The notes under the pieces were generated by a model, which saw only the letters and a program-made list of their open reading frames with translations, was not told the DNA's origin and made no database searches. Positions 7,880 through 18,400 of a stretch of DNA of 34,308 nt are shown here, piece after piece (position 1 is the first letter of the stretch; each line of letters starts with the position of its first letter). The DNA lies in assembly GCA_003615045.1 (NCBI GenBank), contig ML014304.1, positions 1 to 34,308 on the forward strand, read 5' to 3'. A program made the position numbers and the translations under genes. This DNA is from Caulochytrium protostelioides. Its lineage: Eukaryota; Chytridiomycota; Caulochytriomycetes; Caulochytriales; Caulochytriaceae.

Positions 7880-9347
7880 ATGTTGAGCGGCTTCTTTATC
7901 TTCAACTTCAAGGGCGAGGCTCTGATATCACGGCTTTACCGACACGACATCAAGTAAGTCGCGTTGTGCTGGTGCTGTGTGGCATGTGCCGTGGCGCACT
8001 TATAGCGTGAACTGAAAGGGCCCCTCCCCGGAGCTGATGAGAACACGGCTATGCGGGCGACTCACCCCGCCTTCGCTTTCAATGGACGTTAGGCGATCGG
8101 TGACCGATGTGTTCCGCATCCAGGTGATCTCCTCGAATGATGTGCGGTCGCCCGTGGCCACCTTCGGCTCGACGTCGTTCTGCCATATCCGGGCCGACAA
8201 TGTGTACCTCGTCGGGGTGACCAAAATGAACGCCAATAGCGCCTTGATCTTTGAGTTCTTGTATAAGGTGGCCGCGCTGGGCCGCTCGTATTTCGGTAAG
8301 TTCGACGAAGAGACGGTCAAAAACAACTTCACCCTGATTTACGAAATCATGGACGAGATCTGCGATTTTGGCTACCCGCAGAACACCGAGAGCGATTCGC
8401 TGAAAATGTACATCACGACGCAGGGCATCAAGGCCGAGCGCGCTGTTATGGAGCACAGCGACAAGATCGCCATACAAGCCACCGGCGCTGTGTCGTGGCG
8501 TCGTCCCGGCATCCACTACAAAAAAAATGAGGCCTTTCTCGATGTCATTGAGAACGTCAATGTCATGGTCTCCAAAGATGCTGTTCTTCGCTCGAACGGG
8601 GTCGGCCGCGTGCTCATGCGTAGTTATCTCTCGGGCATGCCCGAATGCAAGTTCGGCCTAAATGACCGGGTTCTTCTTAAGAATGGGGAGGAAAACGGGT
8701 CGTTTGCCACCAAGCAGCGCCCGCGCATGCAGAACCAAGCCAAAAAGAATGACGTGGTTTTGCTGGATGACTGCCAGTTCCACCAGTGCGTGCGACTCAG
8801 TAGTTCGGGCAGTCAGCATGCCATCACGTTTGTCCCGCCGGACGGCGAATTTGAGCTGATGCGCTACCGAACCGGTGAGGACCTCAACATCCCCTTCCGC
8901 ATCAACTCCATCATCAACGAGATCGATCGCGATCATGTGGAGTACCGTATCTCGCTGCGGTCCCATTTTCCAGCGCCCATCACAGGTCAGGATGTCGTGA
9001 TGACGATCCCCACCCCTTTGAGCACCGCCTCCACCAAGATCACGGTCAGCGCGGGCAAGGCCAAGTACACAGGAAGCGAGAACGCGATTGTTTGGAAGAT
9101 TTCAACGATGCAGAGCGGTCAAGATTTCCTGCTCGTCGCCAAGGCCGAACTTACGCCTTCCGCAGTTCCTCGGCCATGGTCCCGCCCGCCCATATCGCTT
9201 CGCTTTCACGTGCTCATGTTCACGGCATCCGGGTTGGTCGTCCGATATCTCAAGATTTTTGAGCGGACGAACTACCCGGTGGTCAAATGGGTGCGCTACA
9301 TGACACAATTTGATTACAAGCATCGGATCGGCGGGCCATCTGGTTGA
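7880..9347 (+). CDS. AP-2 complex subunit mu (clathrin adaptor medium chain, two exons)
   Basis: This is the medium chain of the heterotetrameric AP-2 adaptor, which links PIP2 and cargo with YxxPhi motifs to clathrin at the plasma membrane during endocytosis. The model is join(7880..7953, 8093..9347), 442 residues. Exon 1 encodes MLSGFFIFNFKGEALISRLY, the start of the longin domain (about residues 1-140). The mu-homology domain follows from about 165 to the end, with SYLSGMPECKFGLND, FHQCVRLS, FVPPDGEFELMRYRT, SENAIVWKI and the terminal KWVRYM. T155 in QATGAVSWR corresponds to the region phosphorylated by AAK1-type kinases in animal mu2. These blocks match AP-2 mu better than AP-1 or AP-3 mu. 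The plain open frame from 8037 begins inside the intron and lacks the true N terminus. The gene is convergent with ISWI. Confidence 0.94.
7954..8092 (+). other. Intron of the AP-2 mu gene
   Basis: Donor ATCAA|GTAAGT and acceptor GACGTTAG|GCG bound a 139-nt intron. Joining AA to G makes a Lys codon, giving HDIKRSVTDVF, which matches the longin domain of the family. The perfect donor consensus and the restored protein are the evidence. Confidence 0.88.
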
Positions 9348-9678
9348 ATCGAAGCCATGTGACGCCTTCATCCCATGCCCTGCCCTGCTTCGATCACCCT
9401 TGCCGTGTAGACCTGCATGGCTGCATATACCCCGAGAGTGCAGAGCTGATGGCTTAGACCACCAGTGAGTACTCGGCGATGATCACTTTTTTGAGATCTG
9501 GCCATCCGGCCCTGCAGATCGGCGATCGGGCTGACCAATCACGGTATTGTGAGGCACTTCATGCAAATAGCTTTGGTCTCGTCGATGACCAACTTCTCCA
9601 TGATAACTTTAATCAAGTATGTGATATATATGCGGAATCATTGATACAAGGGGGCGAATCGCGCGCTCGGCGACGTGA
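9348..9678. other. Convergent 3' intergenic region
   Basis: This region lies between the 3' ends of AP-2 mu (+) and ISWI (-). It is moderately AT-rich near 9590-9650. No gene or repeat is seen. It should hold both polyadenylation regions, but no single signal is clear. Confidence 0.4.
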
Positions 9679-12600
9679 TCACCGCTTGATGGGCTTTGCC
9701 GCCTTCGCGCCCTTGGCATTCTGGCCAGCCGTGGCCGCCTCGGCCGCTTCCGTCTCCGCCTCGCGCTGCAGGAGCGTGATGAGCGTGGCACACCGGCGCT
9801 GCAGCTCCTGGCTCGTGCGTGACTTGAAGAACCAGTCAAAGCGGAAAAGAGGACTCGAGCGAATGTTCTCGCGGATCTTCTCGTAGACTTCATCGGTGCC
9901 AAAGCCGAACTTTTCGAGCGTCACCACGAGATAGCGGTCTTCCTCTTCCGTGTAGTTCTTGCCGCGCGAGTTACCGTACTGGATCTTGAGCTGGTGCAAC
10001 GGCACACGGTACATGTTGACCCGCGACGTCAGCAGATCCTGCGTCTCCAGGATACGCTGCAGCTTGGCTTCGCCACGCTCGATGCTGGACAAGACGCGCT
10101 CCCAGTCCGCCAGCTCGGAGCCGCGCTTCCAAAAGACTTCCGAGTACGCACGGACCTCTTCGAACGTCTTGCCCTCGATGTCCTTGCAAATGTTGATCAA
10201 ATCTTTGCGCCCAAACTTTTCGTTGGCCTTGACGAATGCCGTGAAGTCGCGCTTCGACCAGGCATCAAAGCCCTTCGACAGCAGGTCTTCCTTGCGAGAC
10301 GTCTCGCGCTCCGTGAGCGGCACCGCCGCGTCAATTTTGGCCTGCGTCTCCTCTACCTTGGCCTTCAGGATGTCAGGATCGGCATCCGACAGTTTGGGGA
10401 ACGCCGTCTTAATCGTCTGGGGTGTATGCTTGAAATCCAAGCTCTTGAGGTGTGCGTAGAGCTCACGCTCTTGCAGCTCGACCAGCTCCTTGGGCGGGAA
10501 CTGGAAATCCTGCAGAGTGGCCGTGCGCAGTTTCGGTGCTTTCGGAGCGGCCGGCTTGGCGGGCGCTGCACGCATCGCATCACGGTAGTAGTCGTCAATG
10601 GCATAGTTGGCCTTGCGCTCACGCTTGGCCGGCTGAATCCATGTCGAGCCAATGTTCTTACGCTTGTTGCTGAAGTCTTCGCCCTCCCAGACGAGAACGC
10701 TGCCCGTGGAGGCCTGCTGCAGCTCATCCAAGCCTGCGGATGCATACTTTTGCGCGAGCTGCTCCGTTTTTTCTTCGCCACGCTTCAAGATGGTTTCGAT
10801 GTCCTCATCCGCGATTGTGCTGCCTGAGTCTTCGAAGATCGTTTGGGCGCCGTGCTGGATCATGGACAGTAGGTCTTCCTTGGAGCTGCCGATGGCCTTG
10901 GCGGCCGCTTGCGAGCGCCCGGACTGAATAACCAGCTGATCCAAGCGGAGTTTCTGTGTGGCACGCTCAATGACCTTCTCCTCGACGGCGTTCTCTGTAA
11001 TGAAGCGGAACACGACCACTTGTTTCTTTTGGCCAATGCGGTGCGCACGGTCCTCAGCCTGCAGATCGACCTGCGGGTTCCAGTCGCTGTCATACATGAT
11101 GACAATGTCAGCCGTCGCCAAGTTGATACCCAGACCACCGGCACGCGTCGTCAGCAAGAAGAGAAAATGCTCGCTGTCTGGCGCGTTGAAGGCATCGATG
11201 CTGCTCACGCGGTCTTCGTGCGGTGTGTTGCCATCGATGCGGCAGTACTTGTAGCCGCGCCACACCGCATAGTCTTCCAGAATGTCGAGCACACGGCTCA
11301 TCTGGGAAAACAGGAGGACACGGGAGCCCTGCGCCTTCATTCGGCCCAACAGCTTGTCCAGCAAAATCATTTTCCCGGCGTTTTCCACAAGGTGTACGTC
11401 AGTCGTATAAGGAGGGCCGGGCTCGGCACCGTCAAACAGATACGGGTGATTGCAGCATTTGCGGAGCTGCATGACGATGTTCTGGAGTCGGGCCTTGGAC
11501 TCGCGGTTTCCAACGACGCCGTTCACGGCGGCAATGTCCTTTTCCAAGATCTTTTGGTACCATTTGCGCTGCATGCTGCTCATCCCGACGTAAAGATTGA
11601 TGCGCTTTTTGGGGAGCAGCGACTTCTCAACATCGGCCTTCACACGGCGCAGCAGGAAAGGCTGCAGAACCTTGTGAAGCTGGGAGATGACGGTCTGCTG
11701 GTCACCGTCCTGGTTTTCGAACCACTTGTCGAAATCATCGGACGACGAGAAAATGTCCGGCAACAAGAAGTTGAGCAGTGCCCAGAGTTCGTGCAGGTTG
11801 TTCTGGAGCGGGGTGCCTGTCACGAGGAGACGATTGCGGCAGTGCAGTACGCGCACGATTTGCGAAAGCGACGAGTTTTCGTTCTTGATGCGATGGGCTT
11901 CGTCGATCGCAACATAGACCCAGGGGATGCGCTTGAAGCTGCTTTTCTCCAGCAGGATCATCTCATACGAGGTGACGCAGACCTCGTAGTTACCCGCGAG
12001 AAGACGGCCAGTGATAAGCTCCTGCCGCGCCTCCTTAGGCCCGTGGAACATGAAAGCATCGATGCCGGGTACCCATCGCTTAAACTCGCTGCACCAGTTG
12101 TGCAGGGTCGACTTGGGGACGATGACAAGGTGCGGTCCCGTAACGTTCTTGTAGTATTTGAGATACCCCAAAAATGAAATGGTCTGCAGAGTTTTGCCGA
12201 GGCCCATTTCGTCGGCGAGGATGCCGTTGACACCGTTCTCGAAGAGGTTGATCATCCAGTTCAGACCGTCAAGCTGATACGTGCGCATGGTGCCGCCTTC
12301 GACGTAGGAGGGCGATTCCTCAATGACTGTCGAAGTCTGCGGCTCGTCGGCCGCGTCTTCCTGCAACTCCTTCTGCAGCAGCTCTTCGTCCTCTTCCTTT
12401 TCGGTCTTCCGACGGCGCCGGTCGCCGCTTTTGGCCGACGGCGTGGCTTTCGTCAGCTTCTCTATCTCATCGAGCGCGGTCGTGCCGTCCTCATTCTTCT
12501 TGAGCTTAAGGAAGTGGGCAAACAGGTCGGTCTTGCCGAGCAGGTATGCATAGCGCTTGACGGCGTCCTTAACCTGAAGATCCTTTAGCTTCTCAGTGCC

Positions 12601-12711
12601 GTCCAGAAGTTCCAGCTTGCGTTGCTTCATAAACCCGCGCCCCTCAGCCGCCGTCATCTTGTCTGGTACCGACTCCACATCGGAGCTCTCCGAGGAGACG
12701 TCACGCGCCAT
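9679..12711 (-). CDS. ISWI-type chromatin-remodelling ATPase
   Basis: This is an SNF2-family, DNA-dependent ATPase that slides and spaces nucleosomes in the nucleus. It has 1010 residues from the first ATG (12711); the frame extends upstream only through a GTG. The N terminus is acidic, and a basic RRRRK patch (98-102) lies in the place of the AutoN brake. The SNF2 ATPase core follows, with Walker A DEMGLGKT (167-174), DEAH (270-273) and a helicase C domain with LLTTRAGGLGINL and AHRIGQKK. The C-terminal half has a HAND-like region (about 705-800), SANT (from about 815, FDAWSKRDF) and SLIDE (about 860-980, with NYTEEEDRYL). This order is diagnostic of ISWI (Isw1/Isw2, SNF2H). Length is normal for fungi. 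It is uninterrupted and has no introns. It is most likely the catalytic subunit of an ISW-type complex with an Acf1/Itc1-like partner encoded elsewhere. Confidence 0.97.
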   Translation of the reverse strand: MARDVSSESSDVESVPDKMTAAEGRGFMKQRKLELLDGTEKLKDLQVKDAVKRYAYLLGKTDLFAHFLKLKKNEDGTTALDEIEKLTKATPSAKSGDRRRRKTEKEEDEELLQKELQEDAADEPQTSTVIEESPSYVEGGTMRTYQLDGLNWMINLFENGVNGILADEMGLGKTLQTISFLGYLKYYKNVTGPHLVIVPKSTLHNWCSEFKRWVPGIDAFMFHGPKEARQELITGRLLAGNYEVCVTSYEMILLEKSSFKRIPWVYVAIDEAHRIKNENSSLSQIVRVLHCRNRLLVTGTPLQNNLHELWALLNFLLPDIFSSSDDFDKWFENQDGDQQTVISQLHKVLQPFLLRRVKADVEKSLLPKKRINLYVGMSSMQRKWYQKILEKDIAAVNGVVGNRESKARLQNIVMQLRKCCNHPYLFDGAEPGPPYTTDVHLVENAGKMILLDKLLGRMKAQGSRVLLFSQMSRVLDILEDYAVWRGYKYCRIDGNTPHEDRVSSIDAFNAPDSEHFLFLLTTRAGGLGINLATADIVIMYDSDWNPQVDLQAEDRAHRIGQKKQVVVFRFITENAVEEKVIERATQKLRLDQLVIQSGRSQAAAKAIGSSKEDLLSMIQHGAQTIFEDSGSTIADEDIETILKRGEEKTEQLAQKYASAGLDELQQASTGSVLVWEGEDFSNKRKNIGSTWIQPAKRERKANYAIDDYYRDAMRAAPAKPAAPKAPKLRTATLQDFQFPPKELVELQERELYAHLKSLDFKHTPQTIKTAFPKLSDADPDILKAKVEETQAKIDAAVPLTERETSRKEDLLSKGFDAWSKRDFTAFVKANEKFGRKDLINICKDIEGKTFEEVRAYSEVFWKRGSELADWERVLSSIERGEAKLQRILETQDLLTSRVNMYRVPLHQLKIQYGNSRGKNYTEEEDRYLVVTLEKFGFGTDEVYEKIRENIRSSPLFRFDWFFKSRTSQELQRRCATLITLLQREAETEAAEAATAGQNAKGAKAAKPIKR

Positions 12712-13477
12712 CGCGAGCACGCCCGGGCGAGGCGGGTGGAGCGCAGGAGCGGAGACGAACGACGCGGCTTGCACGGAGAGGAGACGGGGTATCACGCGAA
12801 ATGCCTGCGAGCAGCAGCAGAGGACGCCGAAAAGACGCGATGCGTAAAAAGGAATACGGAAGTGAAAGGCAGGTCGGCTGAAAAAAAAAGAACGGAGAAA
12901 ACGTGCGGTAATAGGACAAGGCTGTGCCTGCAGTGGGATGAGAGCGGCAAGTCGAAAGAGCGACGGGCGAGGTCCATTCAGGCGGTATTGATGGAGAGAA
13001 ACCCGTGGTCGCTAGTTGGCGGGCCGACCCCGCGTGGGCGAAGGCTGCTGGCTGGCGTCTGCCTGCACGCGGAATATCGGCTGCGAGCGTTTCAACGTGG
13101 ACGGCGCGAGGGGGAGACGTGACACGGGGCAGGCCTATGGGTCCAAGCCAGTGGCCCGACCGGCGGCCCGGGAGGGCGAAACGAAGCGGCGGCGGCGGCG
13201 GCCCCATGGCTGAGCACAGCTCGGCCGCCTGATGCTTTTGCACCGGCCTGCGGCGTGCTGCTGCCCACGCCACGTCCCGTCGTGGACCAGCTTCTCGTCA
13301 CCGTACCGTCCTGCCCATTCGCATCTTCAGCAACGCCCACAGCCCATCGTCACCACCACCACCACCACTATCACTATCACTATCACTATCACCACCCCGC
13401 AAATCATTATATCGTCGTTGCACGGTCTTTATTGGGGGTCCTCGTAGAAACGCGGGAGCATTCGTCACGGCTGCCGT
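12712..13477. other. Intergenic region 5' of ISWI and 3' of ornithine decarboxylase
   Basis: It holds the ISWI promoter (transcribed -) and the 3' end of ornithine decarboxylase. A purine-rich tract lies at 12840-12970. A simple-sequence tract of CAC then TATCAC units lies at about 13352-13395. Open frames are present in several frames, but none resembles a protein. Confidence 0.45.
13352..13395. repeat. Microsatellite (CAC)n followed by (TATCAC)n
   Basis: A run of CAC trinucleotides grades into four ACTATC/TATCAC hexanucleotide units and ends in CACC. It lies just downstream of the ornithine decarboxylase stop codon (13478-13480 on the - strand) and could fall within its 3' UTR. Confidence 0.8.
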
Positions 13478-14854
13478 TTAGAGACCCAGCGCGGGCTGGG
13501 TGAATGTGTACCAGATGCGGGACTTGACGAAACCGTTGAAGCAGCTCGCCGCGGCGCAAGTGTAAGCGCCCATGTTCTCAAAGTAGAGCCAGTCGCCGAT
13601 CTGCATCTCGGGAAGCGCTGTGCTGGCTGAGAGGCAGTCGATCGAGTCGCACGTCGGGCCCCACAGTGAGCTCTCGTAGCGCGGCGCTTCCAGGTGGTCC
13701 GCCGCATGGCCAAAGAGCCAGCGGCCGCCGAGCTTCAGCACGCGGGCCTCCGGTACATAGTGGTCGAACATGATGTTGTTGAACGACCCGTACACGCCGT
13801 CGTTGACGTAGTACATATACGTCTGAGCGGGGTCGCTCGGAGGCGCGTCGTGCTGGGCCGTGGTGTCCACGTCCTGCAGGACCGAGCGGCGCGCGACGAC
13901 GTTCACGGCAAGCGTGAAGGCACCCGCCACAAAGTAGCGGCCGGGCTCGGAGATGACGCGGATCTCGGGTCCGAATAGGGCGTCGACCTGAGGACCGACG
14001 AGCTCGGTGATGGCATCGAACTGCTGCTTGTTGTCCAGGTGGCCTGGAAAACCGCCGCCAATGTCGAGCAGGGTCATATGGAACCCGTAGCTGGGGGCCA
14101 TCTCAAAGACGCGCGCGGCGTTGTTGAGCGCGTGGACAAACGCTGTCGGGTCCGAGCAGCCGCTACCGACATGGAAGCTGACGCCGATGATCTCGAGGCC
14201 GAGGGCGACGGCGCGGGCGAGCAGCTTGGGCACCGCAGCCATCGACGCGCCGAACTTGAGGCTGAGCTTGCAGGCTGAGCCAGTATCGTCCGTCAGGATG
14301 CGAAGCACGAGGCGCGCGTTGGGCGCGACCTGGTGGATCTTCTCCAGTTCTTCGAGGTTGTCGAAGGTCATCATGCGAATGCCGTGCTCGACGGCAAACG
14401 CGATATGGGAGATCATTTTGCACGGGTTGGCAAAGATGATCTTGGAGGGGTGCGCGCCCATCGCGAGCGCCAGCTGGAGCTCGGTCTTGGACGCGCAGTC
14501 GAGCCCGCTGCCACAGTCGACCAGCGTCTTGACGACGATGGGGTCGGGGTTGCATTTCATGGCATAGAAGGGCTCGATGCGGGGCAGCGCGGCGTGCCAG
14601 CGCTCGTGCTGGCGAACGACGTGGCCCATGTCGGCGACAAAGAACGCGGCCTCGCCGTCATCTTGGACGGCCGAGTTGGCGCGCGTATGCGCCTTTAGAA
14701 GGGACTCGACATTGCGGCTGTCGACCGTCGGGAAGACATTGAGCGGAGCTTTCTCGAGTGACGTCGATTGGCGTCGCTTCGCAGGTTCGAGAATGACCTG
14801 CTCACGGGGCAGTCCGCGCAGAGGCCATGCAACGACGGGACCGGATTCGAGCAT
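13478..14854 (-). CDS. SPE1: Ornithine decarboxylase
   Basis: This PLP-dependent fold-III decarboxylase converts ornithine to putrescine, the first step of polyamine synthesis, in the cytosol as a homodimer. It has 458 residues from the first ATG (14854); the frame extends 5' only from GTG. The PLP lysine is K100 in FYAMKCNPDP. Also visible are FHVGSG (228-232 region), the glycine loop DIGGGFPG (264-271), phosphate-binding EPGR (303-306) and the C-terminal WGPTCDSID with the catalytic C402, which acts across the dimer interface. All key residues are present. The N-terminal 70 residues are variable, as in other fungi. An unusually long ATG-free stretch lies upstream and may be a regulatory leader. 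The enzyme could instead be a related arginine or lysine decarboxylase of this fold, but the WGPTCD context favours ornithine. Confidence 0.95.
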   Translation of the reverse strand: MLESGPVVAWPLRGLPREQVILEPAKRRQSTSLEKAPLNVFPTVDSRNVESLLKAHTRANSAVQDDGEAAFFVADMGHVVRQHERWHAALPRIEPFYAMKCNPDPIVVKTLVDCGSGLDCASKTELQLALAMGAHPSKIIFANPCKMISHIAFAVEHGIRMMTFDNLEELEKIHQVAPNARLVLRILTDDTGSACKLSLKFGASMAAVPKLLARAVALGLEIIGVSFHVGSGCSDPTAFVHALNNAARVFEMAPSYGFHMTLLDIGGGFPGHLDNKQQFDAITELVGPQVDALFGPEIRVISEPGRYFVAGAFTLAVNVVARRSVLQDVDTTAQHDAPPSDPAQTYMYYVNDGVYGSFNNIMFDHYVPEARVLKLGGRWLFGHAADHLEAPRYESSLWGPTCDSIDCLSASTALPEMQIGDWLYFENMGAYTCAAASCFNGFVKSRIWYTFTQPALGL

Positions 14855-15422
14855 CAAGGCCGCTTCCGCCGGGTGGGAGGAGTGAGAAGAAAGAGGGACA
14901 CGTGGCGTGGAATTTTCTAAACTCGTCGACGAAAGATCCTCCACACGACGGCGAGGATCTAACTCAAGCAGGGAAGTGCAGGACGGGGAGGGTAAGCACG
15001 GAAGGAACACGGGGGCGGCGGCGTCGACGGCGCAGCGTCAGGGTGTGGATCAGCGTGTGGCTGGTATGGCTCGCTACGGCGGCGACAGACAAGGGAAGGC
15101 TCCGGTAAGGATCCGCGTGTAGAGCGGCGTTGGGGGGGAGGTCGAATGCGGCGCGCGCAATCACAAGGAAAGAAGAGATAAATAACCTCACGCGAGAGGT
15201 ATAGAAAACAAAGATCAGGCTGCCGATCGTTTTTTTTTATTCTCGACTGTATGTGTGTGTAAAATGGTTGGTAATTCTTGAGTCAGTTCTGACGAGTCAG
15301 AACGTGGCCAATCAATTGTCGGTCTGGCTTGTCGCTTGACAGGGCTGTCGGCCGTTATGGTGGTTCAAGGGAGTAGCGATAGAGCGTTGGCGACGGTCGA
15401 TGGCACGATGCTGTCAGCCCCT
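14855..15422 (-). promoter_or_regulatory. ATG-free candidate 5' leader of ornithine decarboxylase
   Basis: On the - strand there is no ATG in the 568 bases upstream of the ornithine decarboxylase start codon. A TATA element on the same strand lies at 15448-15457, about 30 bp beyond. This fits a long unspliced leader without upstream start codons. Alternatively transcription starts later, near the AT-rich GTTATTTATC at about 15175-15187, and the remainder is promoter. A CCAAT sequence (15308-15314) and a TGAGTCA bZIP-type site (15279-15285) lie inside the region and favour the second view for at least some transcripts. Confidence 0.45.
15279..15303. promoter_or_regulatory. Gcn4/AP-1-type site and adjoining palindrome upstream of ornithine decarboxylase
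   Basis: TGAGTCA (15279-15285) matches the bZIP consensus TGASTCA bound by Gcn4/Cpc1-type factors. It adjoins GTTCTGAC-GA-GTCAGAAC (15286-15303), an 8-bp-arm palindrome that contains a second GAGTCA. A CCAATCA box follows at 15308-15314. Binding is inferred from consensus only. Confidence 0.4.
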
Positions 15423-15447
15423 CATGCCGGTCTCCGTCCTCGCCAGC

Positions 15448-15457
15448 TTTATATAGT
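15448..15457 (-). promoter_or_regulatory. TATA box toward ornithine decarboxylase
   Basis: The - strand reads ACTATATAAA. It lies about 595 bp upstream of the ATG and about 25-30 bp upstream of the point where the ATG-free leader begins. Confidence 0.45.
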
Positions 15458-15459
15458 TG

Positions 15460-18400
15460 CCGGCGCGATCTCGCTTGCTCGTCGTTGCCGTCGTCGGTGT
15501 GCATCGCGGCCCATGATCGCATGATCTCCACCCCCTTTGCGTCCCGCGAGGCCACGGCGTCGCCTGAAGTGGCCGCATGCGGATCGGTCTCCTCGGGCCG
15601 GTTCCTTTCACGGGGGGCGGAACCGATGGACCCGGCCCTGTCTCGCCCGTGCCCCTCGTCTCAGCTCGTCTCAGCTCGCTGCGCTGCGCCGCGCCGCGCT
15701 CGAGGCCGCCGAACATGCCGCGGCGTGGCCGCCGTCGCTTCACCTCGTCATTTTGGATTTTTGAGCTGGGTCACGGCGTGATCGGAACACCAGTCAGGTC
15801 GCGTGTGCCCGTTTGTCGCCCCGCGCGGCACCAGTGGCCGGTCGATACCTTCCGCCGGCGAGTGCCTACACGCCCGGACGAGACGGAGAGCGCCCCGGGG
15901 CCAACCCTGCGGGGGGGTCGGCTGTGAGCGGAGACCGGCGGGCCTGGCCTCGCCTCGCCGGGCCGGACGCCTCACGACGCCGCCGCCGTCGACATCGAGC
16001 GGACCTTGCGACCGCGTGTGAAAGCCGCTGTGTGCGGAAGCAGACCCCCGCCGAATCCTCCTCCTGCTCCTCCTCCCTCCGCTCCGACTCGGCACGATGG
16101 GGGGAGCCCATGCAGGCGCTGTGTGATGGGACGCCGGAAAGCGCACGGCGCCGCCCATGGCCCATCAGGCATGGCCCTCCGGCATGGCCGATGTCGCCTG
16201 GTCCTTCGACCCTGGTCGACGGCCGATGGCCACGGCGCCCCCACCCCCACCCCCTCTCCCGCATAAGCGCTCTCAGCGCCGGACCGCCGGCCAGCCAAGC
16301 CCCTCGGCTCAGCGCGGATCGGTGGCCCAAAACAAGGGGGCCATGATGACCCACGCAGCGCATCCGATCGCCGCCGCGATCGCTGTCGCCGCCGAGAACG
16401 CTCCCGCTCGGATCGAGTCGCCGGCCGGCGGCCCTGTCACATCTCAGGCCCCCGTGCGGCCACGCGTCCCAGCGTCATCGCACCATCGACGACACGTCTG
16501 TCGCGACGGCAGACCGGATCGGACCGCATCTCTCATCGAATCGCAGCAGATCCGGTCCGCGTGCCAAGGGCTCCTCCAATGCCCCCGCGTCCGTTCGACG
16601 CGCGACGGAATCACGGCGCGCGGCGAGCGGGACACCAATCGCCGGCCGGCCATTGCCGCGGTCATGGAGGTGGGGCCTAGGGGAGTTGCGGTGGCGACGG
16701 CCGCCCGTCACGGTGACCCCCCGCCCGCCCGATCTTCTCGCTGTGCTGTGGTGGGGTGCCCAGGGGGGACCGCGCGGGCTGCCGTTGTATTGGGATCATG
16801 GCGACGGCGGTGGCGGCGGCGGCGACGGCGGCGGCGCGCTCGCATGCCATGATCATGGACTGCCGTCGCCCGCCCTCGTGATGCGCACGGGCAACGACAG
16901 ACGGATCGATCTCGATTGGTCCGCCGCCGGCGCCGCCCCCCAGACCCCCGCGACGTCCCCGCCGATGGGCCCTCGGTCGGTCTCGCCCCACGCCGTGGTC
17001 GTCGCGCGTCGACGGCCCCCCCGCGGCTCCAATGCAGACGTCGTCTGAGAATATGAAAAAAAAAAATAGTGCGACGCGCAGCTGCTCACCGCACCGCTTC
17101 CATCACCACCGTCCACGTCGACGTCCGCGCAGGCAGCGAGGCCCACAACGATGCTTACGCCGCCGCCGGGCAGAGGGTGGTCGACCGCGGGATCGGCGGG
17201 ACGAGACGCTCCGGGGGCAGGCCGGAGAGTTGGGGGATCGATGTTCGACAGCGCGACGCGGGAGATCTGGTCTCATGCATCGCGGCCGATCAATGGCCGA
17301 TAGCTGCAACGCTCTGGGGAATGCCCGCCGCGTGGCGTGTGTCGCCGATCCCCTCTGTGGCACGTCGACGGCGGCGCCTAGCTTAGCCGAGCCGCGATCT
17401 GCCGACGTCTTAGCGTTGAAGGCGATCACCCGACATGGTCGGACGACGGATCGGCCGATGAATCGCCTTTCCATGCCGATACCTCGTGGAAGGGGTATCC
17501 TGGATGCTTGGCGCATCCGAGAGGTCACCAACGGGACATGAATAAATCCGAAAAGGAAACCGCCACGAGGCGCAGCGGGGGGTGTCGTCGCCATCAGGAA
17601 CGCCATGGCGCGCATCATCAGCAAGCCGTGGCGTTTTGTGTGACAGCGCGACGGGTCAGGCTCCGGCAACTGCGATCTGCCCCTCGGCATCGAGCGGGTC
17701 CAGCGGCATGACACATGCTGCTGGATCCCATGGAACCAGAGAGGACGCCCATGGCCGATGGTGGAAGACGCAAGGGCTGCATCACGATCGTCACATCCGC
17801 ACGCCGCATTCGCTCAAGCCGGTCCGGTCGCTGGCCAACGAGGCGGCATGTCATCTGTGACGCTATTTAAAGGCGGCGGTCAGGGCAGGAGGACCTGCGG
17901 CGATAACCCAGCTGCCGTGGAAAAGCAACCTGCCGTGCCGGGGCCCCGCAGGGGTGCCGGCCAGCACGAGCCTGGGGACCGCGCGCACGCCGCCGCCGCC
18001 AGGCCATAGCCGTGGCATCGTCATTTCAGATCATCAAGGGCCCCCCTCACTTAGTCTTGCACGCGCCTTTCTCTTTTTTTTTTTCCATTTCTCGTCTTTC
18101 TTTGCCGAGGCCATCTAGGAGGCGCCCTCGGCGGTGGCGGCGTCGGCGTTCCCTGCCGCGAGGCGAAACGTAACCCTTGCCCTGACCTGCTCGGACGCGC
18201 CGTCCTGGCGGTCGAAGCGAGCTGCGACGTGTCGTTGGCCAGGCGGGGCCGTCCGAGAAACCGCCAGCCGGATGATGCCGCCAGCAGGCCGGGGCTCGGC
18301 GCCGCCAGACAAGGCGTGGTGGCGGGCGGCAAGGCGACAGATGGCGAGGCGAAGCGAGATGGGGCCGGCATGGCGTGGGGTGGCGCGGCCAGGCGAGGCG

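Noticed and set aside
10909-12177. A 422-codon + strand frame antisense to ISWI
   Set aside because: Shadow of the ISWI frame, without a recognisable domain.
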